Part shown: in pieces, positions 1-6,578 of the stretch
Numbering within the stretch: position 1 is the first letter of the stretch
How the letters are laid out: every line of letters begins with the position of its first letter
Assembly (NCBI GenBank): GCA_014800105.1
Contig: JAAVGQ010000027.1
Location: 18,155-26,426, forward strand
Direction of reading: 5' to 3'
DNA length: 8,272 nt
Origin: Bacteroidales bacterium
GTDB taxonomy: Bacteria; Bacteroidota; Bacteroidia; Bacteroidales; Muribaculaceae
Notes under the pieces: model-generated
The model's input: only the letters and a program-made list of their open reading frames with translations
Databases searched by the model: none
What the model was told of the DNA's origin: nothing
Program-made: the position numbers and the translations under genes

Positions 1-704
1 GCAATTGCATAGTGTCCCACCGATGAATCAATACCGGTTACCGAAGCTTTGGCATCGAGAAGTTCCAATCCATATACCGAGGCCAGTGAATCAGTAATGA
101 CATTTGCTCCAGCACCGGTGTCGAACGTTATTTTGGCATTGTTTCCATTTATTTGACCATTAATCTGCATCAGATACTGTCCACTGTCAGGTTTCCCGAC
201 CGGTATGGTATCGAATGGAATGATTCCTTCCGACCCGTTAATTGTTATTTGATAGGGAGAATAGGGCGTAAGGGCCTGGTATCTGGCTGCCATATCGGCA
301 TATGGTTTAAGACTTACCGAGTCAACCATTTGATAGGCTGCCGATAGAACCGATGATAAAAGGTCGTGTGCCATATCGTTTTTACCCACGCGGCTTAAAT
401 CCATGGAATACATCGCTGAGCATTGCAACAATAGATTCAAGTCAAGATTTTCCGACTGTGTCTTTAAAAGTTCATCAAATGCCGGTATTGAAATATCAGG
501 ACGATTAAAACGGTTACCAATCATGCATCTTGAGAACACCTCAAGAAACGGATTGATAGTGGCCTTGTCAGTATTATTGTATGTGTCGTAAAGTCCAAAG
601 AAATCAGACGAGTTCATTGCTGATCCCAATTTTTCATCAACACTTTGTGCAAATGCCGTGAGAGACAAGAATAAAAGAGTTGCGGCAGAGAGTAGTTTTA
701 TCAT
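1..704 (-). CDS. Secreted retropepsin-like aspartic protease, N-terminal part (cut by window edge)
   Basis: Reading the minus strand from ATG at 704 gives an uninterrupted frame of 234 codons that runs off base 1, so the C-terminal part lies outside the window. Residues 1-19 form a signal peptide (MIK, a hydrophobic stretch, then TAFA before Q20), so export is predicted. Residues 20-170 are a helical, alpha-rich region without a domain I recognise. Residues 176-215 contain a retropepsin-type core: an INGQING strand, then ITFDTGAGANVI with the catalytic DTG at 195-197, followed by a region resembling the flap-side strand (VYGLELLDA). Retropepsins act as dimers or as two-lobed proteins; which applies depends on the missing part. 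Many Bacteroidales encode such exported proteases, mostly of unknown substrate. It is divergent from ugd and has its own promoter. The family call is strong from the motif; the substrate is unknown. Confidence 0.82.
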   Translation of the reverse strand, partial: MIKLLSAATLLFLSLTAFAQSVDEKLGSAMNSSDFFGLYDTYNNTDKATINPFLEVFSRCMIGNRFNRPDISIPAFDELLKTQSENLDLNLLLQCSAMYSMDLSRVGKNDMAHDLLSSVLSAAYQMVDSVSLKPYADMAARYQALTPYSPYQITINGSEGIIPFDTIPVGKPDSGQYLMQINGQINGNNAKITFDTGAGANVITDSLASVYGLELLDAKASVTGIDSSVGHYAI

Positions 705-728
705 GTTCAAACGTATTAATTCCACTCA

Positions 729-757
729 CAAAAATAGCAAATATTTTTCGAATACAA
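729..757 (-). promoter_or_regulatory. Bacteroidota-type promoter for the aspartic protease gene
   Basis: On the minus strand, TATTTTTG (736-729) fits the -7 element TAnnTTTG. It is preceded by TTG (757-755) with an 18-base spacer, close to the usual 19-20. It lies 25 bases before the start codon at 704, leaving a short leader. No other good match lies between the gene and the divergent ugd promoter. Confidence 0.55.
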
Positions 758-806
758 GTGTTTATCATAAGGGAGGTATTCCGACTTTGTCATGTAGTAT
801 CAATTA

Positions 807-821
807 GCGGCGGAGCCGCGA
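807..821. repeat. GC-rich mini-hairpin, copy 1 of a degenerate intergenic repeat
   Basis: GCGGC and GCCGC pair perfectly around a 3-base GGA loop. The 15-base unit GCGGCGGAGCCGCGA matches the unit at 886-900 at 12 of 15 positions, and both are followed by a partly conserved TnTAAT. It is not followed by a long T-run, so it is a poor terminator. It looks like an interspersed-type intergenic repeat, but its presence elsewhere in the genome cannot be seen here. Confidence 0.6.
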
Positions 822-834
822 TTTTAATAATAAC

Positions 835-863
835 CCCACATGAAGCGAAGTGAACTGTGTGGG
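835..863. repeat. Inverted repeat with 6-base perfect stem (CCCACA/TGTGGG)
   Basis: CCCACA (835-840) pairs with TGTGGG (858-863), and two inner G-T wobbles (841-857 and 842-856) can extend the stem. The loop region holds a purine-rich GAAGCGAAGTGAA. It sits between the two related mini-hairpins at 807 and 886, so the whole 807-920 block may be one composite element. Confidence 0.5.
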
Positions 864-885
864 AACACTGGTCTCATCGTAAGGA

Positions 886-900
886 GCGTTGGAGACGCGA
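886..900. repeat. GC-rich mini-hairpin, copy 2 of the degenerate intergenic repeat
   Basis: GCGT (886-889) pairs with ACGC (895-898) around TGGAG. The 15-base unit GCGTTGGAGACGCGA is related to the one at 807-821. The changes at the inner stem positions shorten the stem but keep the outer GCG...CGCGA frame and the GGAG centre. An alternative pairing joins GTCTC (871-875) to GAGAC (892-896), which would compete with this hairpin. Confidence 0.55.
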
Positions 901-908
901 CTGTAATC

Positions 909-920
909 TGCTTCGGAGCA
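909..920. repeat. Small hairpin TGCT-TCGG-AGCA beside the ugd promoter
   Basis: A 4-base stem with a TCGG loop lies 14 bases upstream of the -33 element of the ugd promoter. It again has a GGAG-like right side (CGGAGC), resembling the other two mini-hairpins. Short on its own; notable only as part of the cluster. Confidence 0.4.
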
Positions 921-934
921 ATTATTTTTGGCCG

Positions 935-965
935 TTTGTATTTCGCTGTTTTTTGACTATCTTTG
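935..965 (+). promoter_or_regulatory. Bacteroidota-type promoter for the ugd cluster
   Basis: TTTG (935-938), a 19-base spacer, then TATCTTTG (958-965) match the TTTG-N19-TAnnTTTG consensus exactly. Transcription would begin roughly at 970-975, only about a dozen bases before the ATG at 985. This placement argues that the in-frame ATG at 928 is not the true start of ugd. Confidence 0.75.
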
Positions 966-984
966 TGAAAAAGATACCAGCGGA

Positions 985-2301
985 ATGGAAAATAAATCTT
1001 ATGACATAGCGGTTGCCGGTACAGGTTACGTCGGGCTTAGTCTGGCTACCCTTCTCGCCAGACACAATCGCGTTGTGGCTGTGGATGTTATCCCTGAAAA
1101 GGTTGAGATGATTAACAATCATCGTTCTCCAATTCAGGATGAATACATTGAGCGCTATCTTGCCGAAGAGCCTCTCAATCTTACAGCCACGCTTGATGGC
1201 ATTGAGGCTTACCGTAATGCGGATTTTGTGGTAATCGCTGCTCCTACCAACTATGACCCCGTCAAGAATTACTTTGATACACACTGTATTGAGGATGTTA
1301 TAGACTTGGTTCTCAGTGTTAACCCTGATGCCGTCATGGTTATTAAGTCTACCATTCCGGTGGGCTACTGTCGCAGCCTTTATGTGAAGTATGCCTCACG
1401 TGGTTATGAGAAACTCAACTTGCTTTTCTTCCCCGAATTCTTGCGTGAATCCAAAGCACTGTATGACAATCTTTATCCGTCACGTATCATTGCCGGTATT
1501 CCGAGGCTCGTCGACAAGATCGAGGCAAAAGCTGAGAACGAAGCGATTAGCCGACTCACTGACCCTGCAATGCTCGAAGAAAAAGCTCGAATCTTTGCCG
1601 GCCTTCTGCAGCAGGGTGCAATAAAGGAAAATATCCCCACGCTCTACATGGGCATCATGGAAGCCGAGGCTGTAAAACTGTTTGCAAATACTTACCTCGC
1701 GCTGCGTGTCAGTTACTTCAATGAGCTTGACACCTATGCTGAGGTCAAGGGTCTTGACTCCCGTGACATCATTGAGGGCGTCGGGCTCGACCCGCGCATC
1801 GGCGACCATTACAACAACCCGTCATTCGGTTACGGCGGATACTGCCTGCCCAAGGACTCCAAACAGTTGCTGGCCAACTATGCCGACGTGCCGCAGAACA
1901 TGATGAGCGCAATTGTCGAGAGCAACCGCACGCGCAAGGATTTCATTGCTGACCAAGTCCTGCACATGGCCGGTTACTACGGTGCTAACGGCACCTACTG
2001 TGAATCGTGCGAGGGGGAGTGTATCATAGGTGTCTATCGCCTCACGATGAAATCCAATAGTGATAACTTTCGCCACTCGTCCATTCAAGGTGTTATGAAA
2101 CGCATCAAGGCCAAGGGTGCCACAGTAATAGTTTATGAACCCACGCTCGAAGATGGAACGACCTTCTTTGGTAGTCGTGTGGTAAACGACCTCGATGAGT
2201 TTAAACGCCTTTCGTGCACAATCATTGCCAACCGTTACGAGCCGGTACTCGACGACGTGCGTTCACGCGTCTATAGCCGAGACATCTTTAACCAAGACTA
2301 A
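985..2301 (+). CDS. ugd: UDP-glucose 6-dehydrogenase
   Basis: Oxidises UDP-glucose to UDP-glucuronate with two NAD+ in the cytoplasm, feeding capsule or exopolysaccharide synthesis. The 438-residue protein has the N-terminal NAD-binding motif GTGYVGL (12-18), KSTIPVG (121-127), [20 protein letters not shown] (148-167), the central helix [14 protein letters not shown], and the catalytic loop [10 protein letters not shown] with the nucleophile Cys287. The C-terminal UDP-binding part has [14 protein letters not shown] and ends SRDIF, as in the E. coli enzyme. Relative to the roughly 390-residue E. coli Ugd as I recall it, it carries two insertions, about 173-200 and 328-346; the second holds the cysteines C339, C342 and C346. 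The start at 985 is chosen because the promoter -7 element lies at 958-965; a longer frame from 928 would begin upstream of the promoter. First gene of a four-gene unit, 6 bases before the epimerase gene. Confidence 0.95.
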   Translation: MENKSYDIAVAGTGYVGLSLATLLARHNRVVAVDVIPEKVEMINNHRSPIQDEYIERYLAEEPLNLTATLDGIEAYRNADFVVIAAPTNYDPVKNYFDTHCIEDVIDLVLSVNPDAVMVIKSTIPVGYCRSLYVKYASRGYEKLNLLFFPEFLRESKALYDNLYPSRIIAGIPRLVDKIEAKAENEAISRLTDPAMLEEKARIFAGLLQQGAIKENIPTLYMGIMEAEAVKLFANTYLALRVSYFNELDTYAEVKGLDSRDIIEGVGLDPRIGDHYNNPSFGYGGYCLPKDSKQLLANYADVPQNMMSAIVESNRTRKDFIADQVLHMAGYYGANGTYCESCEGECIIGVYRLTMKSNSDNFRHSSIQGVMKRIKAKGATVIVYEPTLEDGTTFFGSRVVNDLDEFKRLSCTIIANRYEPVLDDVRSRVYSRDIFNQD

Positions 2302-2307
2302 ACTAAA

Positions 2308-3327
2308 ATGAAGGTACTCGTTACAGGTTCAGCCGGTTTTATTGGATTTCACCTTGTCAAGGCTTTGTGTGCCAAGGGTTATGACGTGCTGGGTATCGAC
2401 AATCTAAATGCTTATTACGACCTTGGATTGAAAAAAGCTCGTCTTACCGAGAGCGGCATAGATACTTCAGTCCTTGATAGACAATTGGATGCCGAATCAA
2501 TTCAGAGTGCCTTGTATGACAACTACCGCTTCATGCGCCTCGACCTCGCTGACCGTGAGGGCATGGAAGCACTCTTCTCGGCCAATCACTTTGATGTTGT
2601 TGTCAATCTGGCTGCTCAGGCCGGGGTACGCTATTCAATCGAGAATCCTCACGCTTACGTTGATAGCAACGTCACCGGTTTTATCAACATTCTCGAAGGA
2701 TGCCGCCGCGGTGGAGTGGGGCACCTTGTGTATGCTTCATCTTCTTCAGTTTACGGCCGAAATTCTGAAATACCATTCCGTGAAACCGACCGCGTTGATA
2801 CACCCGTTTCAGTCTATGCGGCAACCAAGCGTTGCGATGAACTTCTTGCTGGAGTGTACAGTCATCTCTATGACATGCCTGTCACCGGTCTCCGTTTCTT
2901 TACTGTTTATGGTCCCTGGGGACGTCCCGATATGTCACCATATTTATTCATGGATGCAATCCTCTCAGGCCGCCCTCTAAAAGTGTTCAATAACGGTGAT
3001 ATGTGGCGCGATTTCACCTATGTAGGCGACATTGTTGAGGGCGTTATCAGCGTGATGGAGGTCATCCCCGATGGTCCTGAGCGCTCACGCTTATATAATA
3101 TTGGTAACCAGACTCCCGTCCGCCTTCTCGACTACATCGAGTGCATAGAGCGGGCAACAGGTCGCAAGGCAATCAAGGAGCTCCTGCCCATGCAGCCCGG
3201 CGACGTTTATCGCACGTATGCTGATTCCTCAGCGCTCGAGCGCGTCACCGGTTTTCGCCCGGCAACACCTCTACAGGAAGGAATCGACCGCACGGTTGAA
3301 TGGTTTCGCAGCTACACCGGTCTCTAA
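2308..3327 (+). CDS. UDP-glucuronate 4-epimerase (NAD-dependent SDR family)
   Basis: An extended short-chain dehydrogenase/reductase of 339 residues, best matched to the CapI/LspL-type UDP-glucuronate 4-epimerases that make UDP-galacturonate. The Rossmann motif GSAGFIG spans 7-13. NLAAQAGVRYS (100-110) is typical of the UDP-GlcA epimerase group. The catalytic set is the serine cluster YASSSSVYG (142-150) and Y170-x-x-x-K174 in SVYAATK. RFFTVYGPWGRPDM (196-209) and the RDFTYVGDIVEG segment complete substrate and cofactor binding. Its position directly after ugd supports UDP-glucuronate as the substrate. Specificity rests on motif similarity and context; a related UDP-sugar 4-epimerase remains possible. 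Soluble, cytoplasmic, no signal peptide. Part of the ugd unit, 24 bases ahead of rfbA. Confidence 0.88.
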   Translation: MKVLVTGSAGFIGFHLVKALCAKGYDVLGIDNLNAYYDLGLKKARLTESGIDTSVLDRQLDAESIQSALYDNYRFMRLDLADREGMEALFSANHFDVVVNLAAQAGVRYSIENPHAYVDSNVTGFINILEGCRRGGVGHLVYASSSSVYGRNSEIPFRETDRVDTPVSVYAATKRCDELLAGVYSHLYDMPVTGLRFFTVYGPWGRPDMSPYLFMDAILSGRPLKVFNNGDMWRDFTYVGDIVEGVISVMEVIPDGPERSRLYNIGNQTPVRLLDYIECIERATGRKAIKELLPMQPGDVYRTYADSSALERVTGFRPATPLQEGIDRTVEWFRSYTGL

Positions 3328-3351
3328 TCACCCACCAAACAGCTCATTATC

Positions 3352-4233
3352 ATGAAAGGAATTGTACTTGCCGGAGGTTCAGGAACTCGCCTTTACCCCA
3401 TAACAAAAGGTGTCAGCAAGCAGCTGCTCCCCATCTATGACAAGCCCATGGTGTACTATCCAATATCCACCCTGATGCTTGCCGGCATTCGCGATATTCT
3501 CATTATCTCGACCCCTCAGGATCTTCCAGGCTTCCGTCGCCTCCTTGGTGACGGCTCAGACTACGGAGTCAGCTTTACCTATGCCGAGCAGCCCAGTCCC
3601 GACGGGCTGGCACAGGCGTTTATCATAGGTCATGATTTCATAGGCGATGACTCAGTGTGTCTTGTCCTGGGTGACAATATTTTCCACGGTGCCGGGTTCT
3701 CGGATATTCTATATGATGCCGTAAAGACAGTCGAGCAGGAACATAAGGCGACTATTTTTGGCTACTGGGTAAACGATCCCGCGCGTTATGGCGTGGCTGA
3801 GTTTGATGAGCATGGAGATTGTATTTCTATCGAAGAAAAACCTGAGCACCCCAAGTCAAATTATGCCGTCGTGGGACTCTATTTTTATCCCAATAAAGTG
3901 GTTGATGTTGCCGCTAACATCAAGCCGTCGGCTCGTGGCGAACTGGAGATAACTACCGTCAATCAGGAATTTCTGGATGCCGCAGAATTGAAAGTTAAAA
4001 CTCTTCCGCGTGGATTTGCATGGCTCGATACAGGTACCCACGATTCGCTTGCCGAGGCTTCTATCTATGTTGAGGTGCTCGAAAAGCGGCAAGGGCTTAA
4101 AATCGCATGCCTCGAAGGTATAGCCTACGAAAACGGTTGGATAACAGCCGACAAGCTGCGTGAACTTGCCACCCCCATGCAAAAAAATCAATACGGTCAA
4201 TACCTTCTCAAGCTCCTCAAGGATAAGGAATAA
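3352..4233 (+). CDS. rfbA: Glucose-1-phosphate thymidylyltransferase
   Basis: Joins glucose-1-phosphate and dTTP to give dTDP-glucose and pyrophosphate, the first step to dTDP-rhamnose and other dTDP-deoxysugars. The 293-residue length is normal for RmlA. Motifs in order: [13 protein letters not shown] (6-18), [16 protein letters not shown] (22-37), the sugar-binding PDGLAQAF (83-90), LGDNIF with metal ligand D108, IEEKP (160-164), GELEITTVN (196-204) and the [10 protein letters not shown] segment near 225-233. No rfbB, rfbC or rfbD lies in this window, so the rest of the pathway must be elsewhere or the dTDP-glucose serves another branch. Start at 3352 gives the canonical MKGIVLAGG beginning. 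Confidence 0.96.
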   Translation: MKGIVLAGGSGTRLYPITKGVSKQLLPIYDKPMVYYPISTLMLAGIRDILIISTPQDLPGFRRLLGDGSDYGVSFTYAEQPSPDGLAQAFIIGHDFIGDDSVCLVLGDNIFHGAGFSDILYDAVKTVEQEHKATIFGYWVNDPARYGVAEFDEHGDCISIEEKPEHPKSNYAVVGLYFYPNKVVDVAANIKPSARGELEITTVNQEFLDAAELKVKTLPRGFAWLDTGTHDSLAEASIYVEVLEKRQGLKIACLEGIAYENGWITADKLRELATPMQKNQYGQYLLKLLKDKE

Positions 4234-4245
4234 AATTTTATAGTC

Positions 4246-5028
4246 ATGCTTTTCAGCATCATTACTGTCACATATAATGCACGCGAGGCTCTCCAGGTTA
4301 CTGCCGCGAGTGTCAGGAATCAAACCTTTGGCGACTGGGAACATCTCATCATCGACGGCGCCTCGGCTGATGGTACCGTAGAATTCGCCCGTGAATATGC
4401 TGCCGAGGTTAACGAATCATCCGCAACAGAAAAAGTTAAAGTCCTGAGCGAGCGAGATAAAGGTTTATATGATGCAATGAATAAAGGCTTGGCGCGCGCT
4501 CGGGGAAAGTATGTAATCTTCCTCAATGCCGGCGATACATTCCATGATCCAAAAACTCTGGAAATCATGGCGCGTGAGGCAAATGACGGGAATCCGGGAG
4601 CAATCTATGGACAGACCCGACTGGTAAGCGGTGTTCATGAACGCCGATATTCAGGTGACCGCCATCTTCGTGCTCCCGAAAAGCTTTCGTGGAAAGACCT
4701 CAAGTGGGGTATGCTTGTTTGCCACCAGGCAATGGCTGTGCGCAGGGGTCTCACGGAACCATATGACCTCACCTACCGCTACTCTGCCGACTATGACTGG
4801 ATGATAAAATGTCTCAAGAAGGCAGGTGAGGGGGGTACCCGGTACGTTGATGCGTGTGTTATCGACTATCTCGATGAGGGGGTGACAACAAAAAATCACC
4901 GGGCTTCACTCAGGGAACGATATCATATCATGTGTCACCACTATGGCACAGTAGGCACAATGGTGCGCCACGGGTGGTTTGCCCTCAGGAATTTTTTGTA
5001 TCTTTGTAAAAAACATTTGTCACATTAA
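4246..5028 (+). CDS. Family 2 glycosyltransferase (WcaE-like)
   Basis: A 260-residue GT-A fold glycosyltransferase that would transfer a sugar from a nucleotide-sugar donor to a growing glycan at the cytoplasmic face. It starts with the GT2 signature SIITVTYNA (4-12), has IIDGASADGT (35-44), SERDKGLYDAMNKGLARARG (68-87), the metal-binding region FLNAGDTFHD (92-101; a GD in place of a strict DxD) and SADYDWMIK (180-188), where an acidic base is expected. The DKGLYDAMNKG and NAGD pattern is shared with the colanic-acid-type WcaE group. No transmembrane segments are obvious. Donor and acceptor cannot be read from the sequence; the three upstream genes suggest UDP-GlcA, UDP-GalA or a dTDP-sugar. 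Its last codons also encode a promoter (4978-5006), and its stop codon lies inside a tandem repeat. Confidence 0.9.
   Translation: MLFSIITVTYNAREALQVTAASVRNQTFGDWEHLIIDGASADGTVEFAREYAAEVNESSATEKVKVLSERDKGLYDAMNKGLARARGKYVIFLNAGDTFHDPKTLEIMAREANDGNPGAIYGQTRLVSGVHERRYSGDRHLRAPEKLSWKDLKWGMLVCHQAMAVRRGLTEPYDLTYRYSADYDWMIKCLKKAGEGGTRYVDACVIDYLDEGVTTKNHRASLRERYHIMCHHYGTVGTMVRHGWFALRNFLYLCKKHLSH
4978..5006 (+). promoter_or_regulatory. Promoter embedded in the 3' end of the glycosyltransferase gene
   Basis: TTTG (4978-4981), a 17-base spacer and TATCTTTG (4999-5006) fit the Bacteroidota promoter pattern, with a spacer slightly shorter than the usual 19. The -7 octamer is identical to that of the ugd promoter. 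Transcription would start near 5013-5018 and give a leader of about 40 bases for the gene at 5059. This would free the ruvC unit from the sugar-gene operon. Confidence 0.6.
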
Positions 5029-5052
5029 TATAACGCTTGTCACATTAATATA
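5017..5052. repeat. 16-base tandem direct repeat, period 20, at a gene boundary
   Basis: TTGTCACATTAATATA occurs exactly twice, at 5017-5032 and 5037-5052. The first copy contains the stop codon TAA (5026-5028) of the glycosyltransferase gene; the second lies wholly in the gap before the next gene. The two copies sit just downstream of the embedded promoter. They may be paired operator sites or a recent local duplication. Confidence 0.85.
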
Positions 5053-5058
5053 TAGTAA

Positions 5059-5586
5059 ATGGAGAAGGTGATAAAATATTACGTCGCTACCCCTGACGGT
5101 CCCGTCGGTCCGCTTTCAATCAAAGGGCTGCGGGCTCGCGGTTTGCAACCTGAGGATCTTGTGTGGTGTGAAGGTATGGAAACATGGGAACGAGCTGCCG
5201 ATATTCCCGGATTCCTCGATGAGGTAGCTGGTTTACCCCCAAAATTTGATCAGGAACGTTTCGACGGTAATTGCTCTGATGAAGTGCGCCAGGGAATTAA
5301 TAATCGCCCCGAGTACGGTATCACCCCATCATGGTCTGACCGTCCTTCCAACTATATTGTCCTCGCAGTCATCGGGTTGATTCTCTTTTTCCCTCTCGGA
5401 ATCCCTGCGATGATAAAAGCCTGTGCCGTTAATCCTTATTGGGAAACCGGTAATGTGGAAAAAGCCCGGCAGCTCTCTAAGGACGCGCGTAAGTGGGGGT
5501 TGATAGCAGTAATCGTCGGTCTTCTTTTTAATTTATTATATGTAAACCGCATCTCTTCTATTCTCGAGGGCATGGGTGCGATGTAA
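5059..5586 (+). CDS. GYF_2 domain and CD225/dispanin membrane protein
   Basis: A 175-residue protein with two recognisable parts. Residues 6-52 form a GYF_2 (DUF4339) domain: YYVATPDGPVGPLS, then EDLVWCEGMETWERAADIPGF, the usual Trp-containing ending. A hydrophilic linker runs from about 55 to 97. Residues 97-165 match the CD225/dispanin pattern: first hydrophobic segment about 99-122 with the PLGIPAMIKA turn, the loop NPYWETGNVEKARQLSKDARKW, and a second segment about 146-163. The loop motif (alternating small residues, then SKxAxKW) is characteristic. The role of bacterial CD225 proteins is poorly defined; GYF domains in general bind proline-rich peptides, so an inner-membrane scaffold is a reasonable guess only. 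First gene of the ruvC unit, driven by the promoter at 4978-5006. Confidence 0.88.
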   Translation: MEKVIKYYVATPDGPVGPLSIKGLRARGLQPEDLVWCEGMETWERAADIPGFLDEVAGLPPKFDQERFDGNCSDEVRQGINNRPEYGITPSWSDRPSNYIVLAVIGLILFFPLGIPAMIKACAVNPYWETGNVEKARQLSKDARKWGLIAVIVGLLFNLLYVNRISSILEGMGAM

Positions 5587-5598
5587 TCTGACGAAACT

Positions 5599-5910
5599 AT
5601 GGGAAAACATGTAGTCAATATGACATTCGTAGTCGAGCGTGCGCTTGAAGGCGTGTTTCGCGAGTGGACGGCATCAACTTTGCTTCCTGCCGCGCGTGAA
5701 AGCAAACGTTTTGATGAAGTAAAGATGCTTAAAATTCTCACTGAAGTTGATCCTGAGGCTGTTAATTATGCCGTACAAGTATCGGCCAATGACCGCGCTG
5801 CAGTTACCGGCTGGTGGAACGACGTTGCAATGCTACTTCTCGATGACCTTCGTGCCCGTGTTGGGCAGCGTATACTCTTCTTTATGACTGAGATGGAGGT
5901 CGTGGAATGA
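5599..5910 (+). CDS. DUF4286 family protein
   Basis: A 103-residue soluble protein matching the DUF4286 pattern: [17 protein letters not shown] at the N-terminus, [36 protein letters not shown] in the middle, and [20 protein letters not shown] at the end. This alpha-beta arrangement, beginning with a beta strand and ending with the [14 protein letters not shown] strand, resembles a dimeric ferredoxin-like fold, though that is inference. No catalytic residues are evident and the function is unknown. In Bacteroidota the family is often found just upstream of ruvC, as here, and its stop overlaps the ruvC start (ATGA at 5907-5910), suggesting coupled translation. Confidence 0.85.
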   Translation: MGKHVVNMTFVVERALEGVFREWTASTLLPAARESKRFDEVKMLKILTEVDPEAVNYAVQVSANDRAAVTGWWNDVAMLLLDDLRARVGQRILFFMTEMEVVE

Positions 5911-6530
5911 AGGGCGTGGATGAAATGGGTATCGGTGCCATGGGTGGAGGAGCAGCTTCTGCCGGCCTCAAGGAGTGGGACCGTATTATATTAGGTATAG
6001 ACCCCGGCACCAATGTTATGGGGTATGGTGTCCTTGGGGTTAAGCGCGGGAAACCGGCAATGATAACAATGGGGGTGATAGAACTAACTAAGCTCGGCGA
6101 CCATTACATTAGACTTCGTCGCATTTATGAACGCGTACTGGGTATTGTAGATAACTATCTCCCTGACGAGCTGGCAATTGAAGCACCGTTCTTCGGGAAA
6201 AATGTCCAGTCAATGCTCAAGCTTGGTCGTGCTCAGGGCGTAGCTATGGCTGCAGCGCTTGCACGCGAAGTTCCCATCAATGAATATGAGCCTCGTAAAA
6301 TTAAAATGGTAATTACCGGTAACGGTGGTGCCAGCAAGGAACAGGTTCAGGAGATGCTGCGACGCGAACTCAATATCAGCAAGGAAAATCTATTGACCAA
6401 GCTCGATGCTTCTGACGCTCTGGCGGCTGCCCTCTGTCATTTTTATGAATCTAAGAAGCCGGCTATCGCTAAAGGAGCAAGTAGCTGGAAAGCCTTTATC
6501 GCAGCTAATCCTGATAAAGTAAGACAATAA
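5907..6530 (+). CDS. ruvC: Crossover junction endodeoxyribonuclease RuvC
   Basis: Resolves Holliday junctions by symmetrical cutting, working with RuvAB in recombinational repair. All four catalytic acidic residues can be placed: D32 in ILGIDPGT, E92 in [12 protein letters not shown]167 and D170 in [13 protein letters not shown]. The PFFGKN phenylalanines match the position of the aromatic residue that stacks on DNA in E. coli RuvC. The frame from 5907 gives 207 residues, with about 24 non-conserved residues ([15 protein letters not shown]...) before the usual beginning near W24. ATGs at 5925 and 5940 are alternative starts, so the true start is uncertain. The 5907 start is kept because it overlaps the preceding stop. 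The C-terminal [11 protein letters not shown] tail is a short extension beyond the catalytic core. Confidence 0.96.
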   Translation: MKGVDEMGIGAMGGGAASAGLKEWDRIILGIDPGTNVMGYGVLGVKRGKPAMITMGVIELTKLGDHYIRLRRIYERVLGIVDNYLPDELAIEAPFFGKNVQSMLKLGRAQGVAMAAALAREVPINEYEPRKIKMVITGNGGASKEQVQEMLRRELNISKENLLTKLDASDALAAALCHFYESKKPAIAKGASSWKAFIAANPDKVRQ

Positions 6531-6564
6531 AATTCCCGTCTCTCCAAACTCTCAGGGGTGAAAA

Positions 6565-6576
6565 TGTGTTAACACA
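6565..6576. promoter_or_regulatory. Perfect 12-base palindrome just before the CLC start
   Basis: TGTGTTAACACA is a perfect inverted repeat two bases upstream of the ATG at 6579. The TGTG...CACA arms resemble half-sites bound by CRP/FNR-family dimers, but the spacing is shorter than a standard CRP site. It could act as an operator or as an mRNA structure near the start codon; nothing in the sequence decides between these. Confidence 0.4.
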
Positions 6577-6578
6577 AT

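Larger units (their letters stand above)
705..984. other. Divergent intergenic region with promoters and a hairpin cluster
   Basis: This 280-base gap separates the leftward protease gene from ugd. I find no convincing gene in it. It holds a leftward promoter (729-757), a cluster of short inverted repeats (807-920) and a rightward promoter (935-965). The flanks are AT-rich while the hairpins are GC-rich. A second -7-like match, TATTTTTG at 923-930, has no good -33 partner. Confidence 0.75.

Noticed and set aside
153..591. Two plus-strand frames of about 60 residues
   Set aside because: They lie antisense to the well-supported protease gene, have no recognisable motif and are shadows of it.
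807..819. GCGGC/GCCGC hairpin as an intrinsic terminator or CsrA-type GGA-loop binding site
   Set aside because: Only a weak T-rich follow-up (ATTTTAA), no gene ends there to terminate, and CsrA is generally absent from Bacteroidota; treated as a repeat instead.
923..930. TATTTTTG as a second ugd promoter
   Set aside because: It fits the -7 octamer but lacks a proper -33 element at 19-20 bases; the 935-965 promoter is much better.
922..1284. 120-residue minus-strand frame over the start of ugd
   Set aside because: It overlaps the ugd promoter and the conserved NAD-binding region on the opposite strand; no family motif.
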